A stretch of 64,000 bases of DNA from contig NZ_AZED01000013.1 in assembly GCF_001434145.1 (NCBI RefSeq), positions 106,742 to 170,741 on the forward strand, read 5' to 3'. This stretch comes from Lentilactobacillus otakiensis DSM 19908 = JCM 15040 (GTDB taxonomy: Bacteria; Bacillota; Bacilli; Lactobacillales; Lactobacillaceae). The notes beneath the pieces are model-generated. The model saw only the letters and a program-made list of their open reading frames with translations, had not been told where the DNA came from and ran no database searches. Position numbers and translations under genes: made by a program. Below are positions 8,888 to 17,036 of the stretch, one piece after another (within the stretch, counting starts at the first letter, position 1; every line of letters begins with the position of its first letter).

Positions 8888-9778
8888 TTAGCCTTCATGA
8901 ATTGTCACGTCACCAACATCGCTGGTAAATTTGTAAACAATCGGATTTTTCGCTGTGCTTTCAATGTGTTTCTTGTGTGAGCTGCCAAACAATGATGCGT
9001 CACCAACATCCGCACTTACTGAAATTTGTGCCCGTTTATTTTTCGCTACGTGGCCACTAATATCGCCAACATCACTATGGGCAGTCAATGACTTACCTAC
9101 CTTCTGTGGATTGAAATTAATGTCGCCAGCGCCGGTTTCAACCGACATTGAATCGAATTTGTTGGACGTCAAGGTGACATCCCCGGCGCCCACATCAAGA
9201 TGGGCATTCGGAAACCGGCTGGATTTCAATGTGACATCCCCGGTGTTCTCCAAATCCAAATCCGCAGTTGTCGTGACATGATCGAGCGTAACATCACCAA
9301 CACCTGAAGAAGTGATCGTCTTGATGATCATATTTTTCACGGAAATCGAGTCAGCCACATCACTGGTAATTGTGCCAATCTGAGTGTTCTTAGGAACGGT
9401 AATGATTGTTTTGCCAAATAGATGGGATGCTTGATCAAAATCGCCAAAGAACACGACGCCATGGCGTTTAGGCTGACTCTTCAGGTTCATATGAAGCGTA
9501 TCTCCTGATTTGGTCACCTTGGTAGCACTCGGATATGTGATTTCAGTTTTCGAAACGTTCCCTTTTTTGATTTGAACTCGACTGGCAGTCGCCAATGAAA
9601 AGTTCTTAATTCCAGAATAGCTCTTCGTGACCTGGTGGGACTTGACTCTACTATATTGATCAGTGGTGAACCCGTGATCCCAATAAACCGTGCGGGCACC
9701 GCCATTTCCCAGTCCGAGAGCAAACAGAAAGATTCCCACGACAGTGACTATGAATCCAACAATGACAGTTTTTTTCAT
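8888..9778 (-). CDS. DUF4097 family beta-repeat membrane-anchored protein
   Basis: 296 residues. An N-terminal membrane segment (about 4-25) is followed by a right-handed beta-solenoid-like repeat region in which the pattern hxxxxGDVxL recurs (ENTGDVTLKSS, VGAGDVTLTSN, TGAGDINFNPQ, SDVGDISGHV, ADVGDASLF, SDVGDVTIHEG), the DUF4097 signature. Last gene of padR-HAAS-DUF4097; its ATG overlaps the upstream stop (ATGA). Members of this family sit in envelope-stress loci; the exact role is unknown. Confidence 0.86.
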   Translation of the reverse strand: MKKTVIVGFIVTVVGIFLFALGLGNGGARTVYWDHGFTTDQYSRVKSHQVTKSYSGIKNFSLATASRVQIKKGNVSKTEITYPSATKVTKSGDTLHMNLKSQPKRHGVVFFGDFDQASHLFGKTIITVPKNTQIGTITSDVADSISVKNMIIKTITSSGVGDVTLDHVTTTADLDLENTGDVTLKSSRFPNAHLDVGAGDVTLTSNKFDSMSVETGAGDINFNPQKVGKSLTAHSDVGDISGHVAKNKRAQISVSADVGDASLFGSSHKKHIESTAKNPIVYKFTSDVGDVTIHEG

Positions 9779-10407
9779 TTCTGGTCACCCTTTTCCTTTC
9801 GTTCGGCCCGATTTTTCGGCACAATCTTGTTATAAATCCACTTAGAGAACAGCGTAATACCACGGATTAAGGCGTTGATGGCTTTTTTGAACAGCGGCGT
9901 CAGCATGATCAGCACACCGATCACCATCAAGCCCATTCCGACATAGAAAATTCCTGTCCAAAATGAGCTGAACAAGGTTCCCAGCCCGACAACAAAGCCA
10001 GTAATTCCGACTACAATGATCGCAAAGAAAATTGCCAAAACCGCAACAATCAGGGACCCGGAAACAACAATTGCTGCAAAGATTAACCCTGCCAAACCGA
10101 GGGCCAACGGAATCGTCACCGGCGTTGAAAGTAACGCCAAGATGATCAGCCAAATGGTTTTGACATCATTTTTCGGTTGCTGCTTGCGTGACTTTGCCGA
10201 CGTCGGTGTTTCCAAGGTCCGAATGGAATAATCTGCCAGTACCTTCCGTGCCAATTGATGTGGTGTGCCCAATTCTCTAATGCAATCGTCGTAAGAATCG
10301 TAACCACCGTCCTGAAGATATTCAGTATAGAAATCAACTGCTTCATCCCGTTCTTCCGGACTCAGTTGCCCCAATAGCGCTCGAAATTCCTCAATGTAAT
10401 CATTCAT
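9775..10407 (-). CDS. HAAS/DUF1700 membrane protein
   Basis: 210 residues. The N-terminal HAAS domain (MNDYIEEFRALLGQLSPEER, then a Tyr- and Gly-rich motif LQDGGYDSYDDCIRELGTP) is followed by four hydrophobic segments. The ATG at 10407 is preferred: AGGAG lies 9 bases before it and overlaps the padR tail. Probably the membrane partner whose activity the PadR-type gene controls. Confidence 0.85.
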   Translation of the reverse strand: MNDYIEEFRALLGQLSPEERDEAVDFYTEYLQDGGYDSYDDCIRELGTPHQLARKVLADYSIRTLETPTSAKSRKQQPKNDVKTIWLIILALLSTPVTIPLALGLAGLIFAAIVVSGSLIVAVLAIFFAIIVVGITGFVVGLGTLFSSFWTGIFYVGMGLMVIGVLIMLTPLFKKAINALIRGITLFSKWIYNKIVPKNRAERKEKGDQK

Positions 10408-10717
10408 CCTGATCATCTCCTAACATGTTATCAATACCTTTCTTAAATTCGTGCCACTCCTGTTGAATAATGCCAAACTGCCGTTGACCTTCCGGCGTAA
10501 TTTTATAATATCGGCGGTTGCGGCCTTGATATGGCTCATCATAAGTCGTCAACAAATCATTCTTTTTTAATCGCCGTAAAACTGGATACATCGTTGACTC
10601 CGATACGGATATCGACTCCTGCACTTTCTGAGTCAATGCATAACCGTAATAGTCCTGGTCATTCAAGATGCCCAAAACACATCCATCTAATAATTCTGAA
10701 CTTATTTGAATTGCCAT
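10400..10717 (-). CDS. PadR-family transcriptional regulator
   Basis: 105 residues: winged helix with YGYALTQKVQESISVSESTMYPVLRRLKKNDLL (recognition region about 23-55) and YKITPEGQRQFG, typical of short PadR proteins. First gene of a three-gene overlapping operon. Behind GGAGGTGA; a near-perfect inverted repeat sits directly upstream (10735-10753) and is the probable self-binding site. Confidence 0.9.
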   Translation of the reverse strand: MAIQISSELLDGCVLGILNDQDYYGYALTQKVQESISVSESTMYPVLRRLKKNDLLTTYDEPYQGRNRRYYKITPEGQRQFGIIQQEWHEFKKGIDNMLGDDQDE

Positions 10718-10734
10718 ATTGTCACCTCCACAGT

Positions 10735-10753
10735 ATTATACGTCGTATAATAT
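10735..10753. promoter_or_regulatory. candidate PadR operator
   Basis: TATTATACG-T-CGTATAATA, a 9-bp perfect inverted repeat with one central base, overlapping a TATAAT box in front of padR. Autorepression is inferred. Confidence 0.6.
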
Positions 10754-10830
10754 TATCCAAGACAAATAATACTACTTGGAAAATGGATGTCAAATATTTT
10801 TCACTAAAAATTGCAACAAAAAAGAACGAC

Positions 10831-11286
10831 CTAATTAGATCGTCCTCTTGAGACATATTTAATCTTAATTCGAATTTTATTAATTAATTCAGCAACGATA
10901 AACCCTAGGGCGATTGAGCCGGCAATCCACACCACCTCTGACAGATAGTTGAATGCCACTTGATAATCACCCAAGGCAAGGTTCTTAATGGTGTTGTACG
11001 CCTGTCCTCCTGGCACTAATGGCACCAGACCCGGCACATCAAATAAAATGCTGGGCATTTTTTTGAGGTGAGCAATGACAACTGAAACCAACCCAATTGT
11101 GAGGCCGCCAAAGAAGTTGGCCGACCCCAAGCCACCCCATGTGTTCATGATGGCATAATACACCAACCAGCTCAACGTCGCCGTAATGCCGGCAACGTTT
11201 AATGCTCGGTGGGGTAAGTTGACAATCAGGCCAAAGCCGATTCCCGAAAAATATACGCAGATACATTTGATAATAAACAAACTCAT
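10831..11286 (-). CDS. threonine/serine exporter, small subunit (ThrE_2/DUF3815)
   Basis: About 151 residues, four to five membrane segments, with the conserved GIGFGLIVNLPHRAL, GGLGSANFFGG and PGLVPLVPGGQAY. This corresponds to the C-terminal half of ThrE exporters. The ATG at 11286 is preferred because GAGG lies 7 bases upstream. Follows the large subunit after a short gap, and a homologous pair exists at 34173-35410. Confidence 0.86.
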   Translation of the reverse strand: MSLFIIKCICVYFSGIGFGLIVNLPHRALNVAGITATLSWLVYYAIMNTWGGLGSANFFGGLTIGLVSVVIAHLKKMPSILFDVPGLVPLVPGGQAYNTIKNLALGDYQVAFNYLSEVVWIAGSIALGFIVAELINKIRIKIKYVSRGRSN

Positions 11287-11295
11287 AAGCATCCC

Positions 11296-12066
11296 TCAAA
11301 AGAAGTGCAGCGCAATCGCCACACCAAAGCCCAGCGCACACGCACTGATCAAGGCTTCAATTCCCCTGGCCGGACCACTAATCAAGTTCCCGGACAAGGC
11401 ATCTCGCACAGCATTAGTGAGTGGGATTCCTGGCACCAACGGCATCATGCCACCAATAATGATGTCATCAGCTTTAACGCCAATGCCATTTTTAACGGCG
11501 ATCAGTGCCAAGGCACCAACCACAACAGCGGCCAAAAACTCACTTAAAAAACGGATTTGAATATAAATATTCAAGAAATAATAAACCGCCCAGCCAAACA
11601 TGCCGACAATAAATGCAATCCAAAAATCGGGAAGATTGTTCTGGAAAACCACAACCAGCGTGCCACTGACTAAACCCGCGCCAAGAGTTTGAAGCCAAAG
11701 TGGAAACGTAGCCACCAAGTCGTCGATATGAACCAAATCATCTCGAAACTGGTAGATATCAATTTTCTTTGCCGCGTATTCCCGTGACAGCTCATTGACC
11801 TTGGCAACTTTTTCCATGTCAAACGCCCGCTTATCAATCGAACCAACCTCTGCTCCGACTTCTTTAACGCCACCTGACATAATAATGCCAGTCAGTGTCG
11901 CATAGACCTGAGCATCTTTCAGTCCGGCATTTCTCGCAATCCGCATAATCGTATCATTAACTCGCGACATTTCGGACCCCGACTCAATCATAATCCGGCC
12001 AGCGAGCACGCAGGTGTTTAAGACCAAATGATCATAGTTCTCCTGCCGAGTTGCAGTGTCTGGCAT
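11296..12066 (-). CDS. threonine/serine exporter, large subunit (ThrE/DUF1212)
   Basis: About 256 residues: a soluble N-terminal region with GRIMIESGSEMSRVNDTIMRI and SGGVKEVG, then about five membrane segments including IIGGMMPLVPGIPLTNAVRD, diagnostic of DUF1212/ThrE. The ATG at 12066 follows GAGGTGA, which overlaps the stop of the DtxR-type gene, so the two are translationally linked. Amino-acid export is the family function; the actual substrate is not known. Confidence 0.88.
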   Translation of the reverse strand: MPDTATRQENYDHLVLNTCVLAGRIMIESGSEMSRVNDTIMRIARNAGLKDAQVYATLTGIIMSGGVKEVGAEVGSIDKRAFDMEKVAKVNELSREYAAKKIDIYQFRDDLVHIDDLVATFPLWLQTLGAGLVSGTLVVVFQNNLPDFWIAFIVGMFGWAVYYFLNIYIQIRFLSEFLAAVVVGALALIAVKNGIGVKADDIIIGGMMPLVPGIPLTNAVRDALSGNLISGPARGIEALISACALGFGVAIALHFF

Positions 12067-12071
12067 TTTAA

Positions 12072-12719
12072 TCACCTCACGAAAACGTAGTGAGCCGTTT
12101 TAAATCCAATCACGAGTTTTTTCTTATCCGTTAAATTCTTAACGGTCACCGAGCCTTCGAACGGATCGTGGGAAATAATTTTTAACTTATCGCCAATATC
12201 GAGCTTAATATCGCCCAACAACGTGAGTAAGTCGTGATTATCAATAAACCGGTTGACGATAACTTCTTCACCGTCTTTGGCGTTGGTCAGCAGCTTATCC
12301 TTATCCGGGTGGTAGTTCCCGTTTCGGTCTGGAATGACTCCACCATGTGGACAACGTTTGGGATTGCCTAAGAAGTCGTCCAAGTGATCAATCATTTTAT
12401 CTGAGGTGACATGCTCCAGCAATTCAGCTTCGCCATGGACATCAGAAATCTCGTAGTGCAACGTGTTGACTAAAAATGTCTCCCAAATCCGATGTTTGCG
12501 CACAAGTTCTTCAGCATACTTCTTTCCCTTTTTAGTCAGTTGAACACCAGAATAGGGTTCGTGAGTCACCAGTTTCTCGTCAACCATCTTGTTCACCATT
12601 TCAGTTACTGAACCGGCAGCGATGTTTAAACTGATTGCAATCTGTTTGTTACTAACCAGATCGTCGGAACCGCCAAGTTCAAATATTATCTTTAAATAGT
12701 CCTCTTTCATTGGGGTCAT
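12072..12719 (-). CDS. DtxR/MntR-family metal-dependent regulator
   Basis: 215 residues: winged helix (LVSNKQIAISLNIAAGSVTEMVNKM), a dimer/metal-binding domain with HRIWETFLV, H-x-E-A-E-L-L-E-H, and NPKRCPHGG carrying the Cys-x-His metal ligands, then a C-terminal FeoA/SH3-like domain. Proteins of this type (MntR, ScaR) sense Mn2+ or Fe2+. It lies between a CDF cation pump (22 bases upstream) and the ThrE pair, suggesting control of metal efflux or uptake. Confidence 0.9.
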   Translation of the reverse strand: MTPMKEDYLKIIFELGGSDDLVSNKQIAISLNIAAGSVTEMVNKMVDEKLVTHEPYSGVQLTKKGKKYAEELVRKHRIWETFLVNTLHYEISDVHGEAELLEHVTSDKMIDHLDDFLGNPKRCPHGGVIPDRNGNYHPDKDKLLTNAKDGEEVIVNRFIDNHDLLTLLGDIKLDIGDKLKIISHDPFEGSVTVKNLTDKKKLVIGFKTAHYVFVR

Positions 12720-12741
12720 TAAGCTCTAAATCTCCTATATT

Positions 12742-13653
12742 TTATGGAATATCGTTTCCACGGTCATAAATAATATCTTCATGCTCGCCACGAGTTGTTT
12801 CCGCCTGTATAGTGACGTGGCACATGTGATACTTATCTTTCAAAACTTTACTAATTTCCGAATAAATCGGCTGTGCTTCGCTAATCTTCATATCATGCAT
12901 GTTCACATGAGCTGAGAAAATCACGTTGTTTTCGTCAATCGACCAGGCATGGACGTGATGGACGCTAAAGACGCCATCAATTTGCAACAGATCTTTTTTG
13001 ATCTGGTCATAGTCCAAGTTGGGTGCTCCCTGCATCAGAATTCTAAATGTTTGGCGAATAATTGGAATTGATTCATAGAAAATGTATACAGCAACAATGA
13101 CCGTAACAATTGGATCAGCCATCGTCCAGTTGTACAAATCAATCAAAATTCCGCCAAAAATAATTGCTAATGATGATAACGCATCGCTTAGAATATGCAA
13201 GTATGTTGCTTTCATATTCAAGCTGCTTTTAGAACCTGAGTTCAACAGATAGGCTGATAATAAATTGGCGGCCAAGCCAATCACAGCGATCGTCAGCATT
13301 AAGTTACCGTTAATCGGTTGTGGCTTGGTAATCCGTTTCAAAGCCTCAATGATCAAAAAGACACAAATCAAAGCCAACGCAATTGAATTTAAAAATGCGG
13401 CGATAATTTCAGCCCGCTTGTAACCAAAAGTATTCCGGCCATTTTGACGGCGTTTACTGATTCGGCTGGCAGCATAACTGAAAACAATCGAAACTGAATC
13501 ACCTGCATTATGAAAACCATCTGAAATCAATGAAAGACTTCCTGATAGCGCACCACCAATGAATTCAGCAATAGTAATAACAACGTTCAGCACGGTAACC
13601 CAAAAGAACTTGTTACCGGCCAATTCTTCGTGATCGTGATCTTTTTCAATCAT
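12742..13653 (-). CDS. cation diffusion facilitator (CzcD-type efflux)
   Basis: 303 residues, six membrane segments. The transport-site motifs SDGFHNAGD (TM2) and HILSDALSS (TM5) supply the His/Asp metal ligands; an N-terminal HDHEE stretch and a C-terminal cytoplasmic domain with VHHVHAW and HVNMHDM follow the zinc-transporter plan. Expels Zn2+, Co2+ or Mn2+ in exchange for protons. First gene of a likely operon with the DtxR-type regulator. Confidence 0.92.
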   Translation of the reverse strand: MIEKDHDHEELAGNKFFWVTVLNVVITIAEFIGGALSGSLSLISDGFHNAGDSVSIVFSYAASRISKRRQNGRNTFGYKRAEIIAAFLNSIALALICVFLIIEALKRITKPQPINGNLMLTIAVIGLAANLLSAYLLNSGSKSSLNMKATYLHILSDALSSLAIIFGGILIDLYNWTMADPIVTVIVAVYIFYESIPIIRQTFRILMQGAPNLDYDQIKKDLLQIDGVFSVHHVHAWSIDENNVIFSAHVNMHDMKISEAQPIYSEISKVLKDKYHMCHVTIQAETTRGEHEDIIYDRGNDIP

Positions 13654-13806
13654 CGGTTAATCACTCCAATCTATTATCATTATTGCATTAGTCGGAGAAA
13701 ATTTCCATAACCAATAAACAATCCTTTTAGGGATACCAGAAAATTTCCCGCCATTCATCATAAAAGAAAAGGACGAGTCAGGTTTCACCAGCTCATCCAC
13801 GATTAT

Positions 13807-14427
13807 CTAAAATTCGTCAGCCACTTTTCTGGCTTCAGTTTCAGCATCTGCTACAATCTGCTCAGCTTGCTCCGGGAAATGATCCATTCCCTCAATACTG
13901 ATTTTCTGAACCGATTGAAGGCCAACAAAATTCAGGATACCTTTAACATACTGGGTCCCAAAATCTTGATTATTATATTTCCCACCGGCCGCCTGAATGT
14001 GCATCGCCTTTTTGCCACTGGTTAGTGGGATTGCGGCACCGGTGTCGGTGTACTTAAAAGTTTTCCCGGCGACACAAATCGTATCAATCCAGGCTTTAAG
14101 CTTGGTTGGGACCATCAAATTAATCAGTGGATTGGCAATCACAATTTTATCAGCAGCCAAGAACTGGTCAGTTGAGGCATTAAATTCCGCAACCTTCACT
14201 TGTTGGGCGGAAGTCAGGTCACCAAAACGAGTGCCGCTGGTCAATTCATCCCATGCGGACAAAACATCGCCATCGATTTCTGGGAAATCAACTTGGTACA
14301 AATCCAATTTATCAATTTCATCATCTGGATGTGTCTTAACATATTCGGCCAAAAAAGCATTCAGGACTTTTAACGTCCGTGACTTGTCGCTTTTTGGACG
14401 TGCAATTACAACGAGTACTTTTGCCAT
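13807..14427 (-). CDS. azoR: FMN-dependent NADH-azoreductase
   Basis: 206 residues, flavodoxin-like fold: VLVVIARPKSDKSRTLKVLNAF at the start, then NPLINLMVPTKLKAWIDTICVAGKTFKYTDTGA around residues 95-125, the signature of AzoR quinone/azo reductases. Reduces quinones and azo dyes with NADH and probably protects against electrophiles. Transcribed alone from a good promoter at 14472-14500; RBS GAGG. Confidence 0.92.
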   Translation of the reverse strand: MAKVLVVIARPKSDKSRTLKVLNAFLAEYVKTHPDDEIDKLDLYQVDFPEIDGDVLSAWDELTSGTRFGDLTSAQQVKVAEFNASTDQFLAADKIVIANPLINLMVPTKLKAWIDTICVAGKTFKYTDTGAAIPLTSGKKAMHIQAAGGKYNNQDFGTQYVKGILNFVGLQSVQKISIEGMDHFPEQAEQIVADAETEARKVADEF

Positions 14428-14471
14428 TATTAAGGACCTCTTTTGTGAGCTAGTTAGGTTTCAACGCTGAT

Positions 14472-14500
14472 ACTATAGCATGATATGGGTGGTGTGGCAA
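14472..14500 (-). promoter_or_regulatory. promoter of azoR
   Basis: TTGCCA, 17 bases, TATAGT on the minus strand, with the ATG about 45 bases downstream. Confidence 0.65.
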
Positions 14501-14621
14501 CGTTTTCATTCTTTGGTGGAAATATCGGGCTAAGTTTTGGGATCCTTGACAATATGCTGAAATATGGTCGATACTTTTATGTTGCTGAAACGTGCTCCGA
14601 CGCAACTGACACTCTCAACAG

Positions 14622-14653
14622 AAAAAAGCCAGCGCAAATGCACTGACTTTTCC
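14622..14653 (-). terminator. terminator in the 14428-14893 gap
   Basis: Minus strand AAGTCAGTGC/GCGCTGGCTT with ATTT loop and a six-T tail. The gap otherwise holds only the azoR promoter and an AT-rich stretch (14654-14893), perhaps the 3' untranslated region of the small HTH gene at 14894. A short GTGCTCC motif near 14592 resembles the ends of the long hairpins elsewhere. Confidence 0.75.
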
Positions 14654-14893
14654 TAAGGGGAATCGGCGACTCTAATGGTTTTAATCAAATATCACTTCGT
14701 TCATACTCGAATACTGATCCGGTTTATAACCGAATACTCAAAGTGCTTTTATTCGCACGATGGAACTCTTTTGTCACATTACTTGTGCAATCTAACAGTT
14801 ATACAAACGATCATCTAATTAATTACTTAAAGAGCGCCAATACCCCTCTTGTTTAGAATATCATTCAATTCTTGGTTTAACAATAACTTTGTC

Positions 14894-15115
14894 CTATATA
14901 TTACAGTGTTTAATCAGCTGTTTGACATCGTCAATCGACGAACCGTTTTCGATGAAGCAATGGACCATATCCATCCAATACATATCAGTCTCATCAAAAT
15001 CGGCCACTGCAGTCGCATCGGTTCTACTCGGCACCAAACCATTCTTGATATAGTCATCAATCACGGCAGGGGTGACATTAAATCTGGCTGCAGTTTCATT
15101 CAATGTAAGTTTCAT
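14894..15115 (-). CDS. small MerR-like HTH protein
   Basis: 73 residues. MKLTLNETAARFNVTPAVID is a MerR-type helix-turn-helix start, and DMYWMDMVHCFIENGSSIDDVKQLIKHC matches the second helix-and-wing region of MerR proteins, but no effector domain follows. The ATG at 15115 has AGGAG 8 bases upstream. Could be a solitary DNA-binding regulator or excisionase-like protein; target unknown. Confidence 0.65.
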   Translation of the reverse strand: MKLTLNETAARFNVTPAVIDDYIKNGLVPSRTDATAVADFDETDMYWMDMVHCFIENGSSIDDVKQLIKHCNI

Positions 15116-15192
15116 AAGCGTTACTCCTGAATAGTCATTAAATTTCAAATCAAATGATAGTCTAACAGCTTGATAATAAAATGCAACAGCAA

Positions 15193-15588
15193 TTATTCAA
15201 CCATCCGCCAATTCCCTTCGTCGGCTTTAGAAATTTGATCCAGGAAGTGGAGAATTGACGCAGCTCGGTCCTTGTCGTGCTTGACCAACATGTTGAGGGC
15301 CTCACCGGTAATGATCGGATTACTCAATGAAAATTCTTCACCCTTCTTCTCGCCGGTAGAAAATGCCAACACTGTGTTGCCATCATCAATTTCAGTAATA
15401 ATGAAGAACATACTGAAATCATCGTCATCTTTCATGTAGGCGGGCATTGCCCAAATACCATCGCTGATTTGAACCAGTTCTTCATTGTCAAAACGGTAGT
15501 CCCGGTGGTTCTGATCGTTAACCGGCTTGTCCAGCACAAACATCATCTTGTCAAAAACTGGGTTGCCGAGCTTAATATTGTCTTCCAT
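15193..15588 (-). CDS. hypothetical protein, acidic, 131 aa
   Basis: Not recognised. Acidic soluble protein without membrane segments, with alternating hydrophobic strands (FSMFFIITEIDDGNTVLAFS), suggesting a small alpha/beta domain. Real by its AAGGGGAT ribosome site and coding look. Lies 77 bases before the small HTH gene and could share its transcript. Confidence 0.75.
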   Translation of the reverse strand: MEDNIKLGNPVFDKMMFVLDKPVNDQNHRDYRFDNEELVQISDGIWAMPAYMKDDDDFSMFFIITEIDDGNTVLAFSTGEKKGEEFSLSNPIITGEALNMLVKHDKDRAASILHFLDQISKADEGNWRMVE

Positions 15589-15697
15589 ATTGATCCCCTT
15601 TTTGCAGAATTAATTATTAAATGACACGTGCAAAAATCATTCTACTGATATTCCGGGGTTGATGCAAGAGAATATATAATCTGAAAACTCAAAGTGC

Positions 15698-16201
15698 CTA
15701 CTTGACTTTAACAATATGTGAAATTGCTGTCCATGAATCAATTATCCATACCAGAAGGAAGAATCCAAGGGCAGACAAAATGATAAGCTGTGTTTTCATA
15801 ACATTTGATGTCATCAATACTGTTAGGAATATTAATCCCCACAAGAGCCCTGAAATCATACTGCTTTTAACTGCATCAGAAACTGCATGTGAATAATCAG
15901 ACTCTGAGACCTCTTGAATATCCAAATGGAGTTTGGAAACAGTTTGTCTGATAAAAATGTTTGTACCTCCCACACCAATAAATAAATTTGCATAGACAAA
16001 AATATTCATCATCGAAGTTAAGTTAGCCGAATTTGAGAACGTGACCATCGCTTCAGTTGCAATGAATATGTACAACCACAAAAAAATAAATGCGTGAACC
16101 ACAGCCTCGTTGATGGCATTTCGAGTATGCTCATCAAGTAAGCCTCGAATATTGAAAAAGTACCTCATTAATTTGATTGATGTTGCTTCATTTCTTCTCA
16201 T
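15698..16201 (-). CDS. DUF3278-like membrane protein, second copy
   Basis: 167 residues with four predicted membrane segments. Paralogue of the upstream gene: both start with hhKhMRYFFxIRGhLDEHxxxxxNxxxxxAFhFLWxYhhhA and end in a hydrophobic pair followed by IxHIVKVx. Eleven bases separate it from the first copy and a GGGAGG site precedes its ATG. The family often accompanies small XRE regulators and bacteriocin-type loci; function unknown. Confidence 0.8.
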   Translation of the reverse strand: MRRNEATSIKLMRYFFNIRGLLDEHTRNAINEAVVHAFIFLWLYIFIATEAMVTFSNSANLTSMMNIFVYANLFIGVGGTNIFIRQTVSKLHLDIQEVSESDYSHAVSDAVKSSMISGLLWGLIFLTVLMTSNVMKTQLIILSALGFFLLVWIIDSWTAISHIVKVK

Positions 16202-16212
16202 TTCTATCCTCC

Positions 16213-16710
16213 CTATTCAACTTTAACAATATGACCAATTTCTTTTTGGGTATCAGATGTCCAACCCATCACGACAATAAACAGGGTAAACAATATCGTG
16301 AAGAGTGAAAATAATCCCTGAATTCTTGCCATCATGAAATAACAAAAAATGCCATAAATAATGCCAAACCATGCGCCATGAATAATCGCTTGATGAACAG
16401 CTTTCGGATATTCCTCGACTGATACTTCACGATAATTTAATTTCAATTTTGAAATTTTTCGGGTCACGTAAAGGCTCACGCCACCCAAAGCAATGATCAG
16501 ATTGACAAACAAAAACCAAATGAGTGTAGAGTGCGTCAGAAACTTATCAGAAACTATCAGCAACGCCCCATTTGCAACTGCTGTATAGATCCATAAAAAC
16601 ATAAACGCATTTGTTGCGACCTTATTAACCTCCCGAAGATTATGTTCATCCAGCACCCCACGAATGCTGAAGAAGTAACGCATGATTTTGATCAAGATAC
16701 TTTCTTTCAT
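16213..16710 (-). CDS. DUF3278-like membrane protein, first copy
   Basis: 165 residues, four predicted membrane segments, no signal peptide. Its ATG overlaps the stop of the XRE gene (ATGA), so translation is coupled. Sister of the next gene, probably from a local duplication; the two membrane proteins may form a hetero-oligomer (inference). The regulator and both membrane proteins form one transcription unit under the symmetric promoter at 16931-16996. Confidence 0.82.
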   Translation of the reverse strand: MKESILIKIMRYFFSIRGVLDEHNLREVNKVATNAFMFLWIYTAVANGALLIVSDKFLTHSTLIWFLFVNLIIALGGVSLYVTRKISKLKLNYREVSVEEYPKAVHQAIIHGAWFGIIYGIFCYFMMARIQGLFSLFTILFTLFIVVMGWTSDTQKEIGHIVKVE

Positions 16711-16907
16711 TTGGTTTCATCCACCTTCCAAAATAACGTGTTCAAGTCCGTGCCCAACTCCTCAGCCAAACTAATACAAAGCTTGAGTGACGGATTATAT
16801 TTGCCGTTTTCAATTAAATTAACGGTCTGCCTGGCAACACCTACCTTCTCAGCCAAGGCGAACTGAGAAAGTCCCCGATTTTTCCGATATTCCCTGACCC
16901 TGTTCAA
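16707..16907 (-). CDS. small XRE-family regulator
   Basis: 66 residues: MNRVREYRKNRGLSQFALAE, then KVGVARQTVNLIENGKYNPS as recognition helix region, ending DLNTLFWKVDETK. This is the common short XRE group with one HTH and no effector domain. The start is the TTG at 16907 behind AAGGAGG; a GTG 30 bases upstream would run the protein through the operator and ribosome site and lengthen it beyond the usual 66-68 residues. Heads the DUF3278 operon and probably represses itself. Confidence 0.88.
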   Translation of the reverse strand: MNRVREYRKNRGLSQFALAEKVGVARQTVNLIENGKYNPSLKLCISLAEELGTDLNTLFWKVDETK

Positions 16908-16930
16908 ATTAGCAGGCCTCCTTTGTCCTT

Positions 16931-16996
16931 TTGTCACATATATATGTCATTAACAATATAAAGCGGCTAGCACATTGTGTCAACTATATGTGACAA
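16931..16996 (-). promoter_or_regulatory. promoter framed by two inverted operator copies
   Basis: Promoter TTGACA (16978-16983), 17 bases, TATATT (16955-16960) on the minus strand. TGTCACATATAGTTGACA covers the -35 side and TGACATATATATGTGACA lies just after the -10 box; each is an imperfect palindrome sharing TGTCACATATA. The XRE protein is the obvious candidate ligand. Confidence 0.75.
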
Positions 16997-17030
16997 AAAA
17001 GGAGCTGGAATTAAAAATTCCAGCTCCTTA
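16995..17030 (-). terminator. terminator after the acetyltransferase at 17037
   Basis: AAGGAGCTGGAATT/AATTCCAGCTCCTT with six T on the minus strand; it also insulates the XRE promoter from read-through. Confidence 0.88.
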
Positions 17031-17036
17031 ATATCT

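Noticed and set aside
14428..14893. Hidden small gene in the gap
   Set aside because: No frame with a ribosome site; only promoter, terminator and AT-rich sequence.
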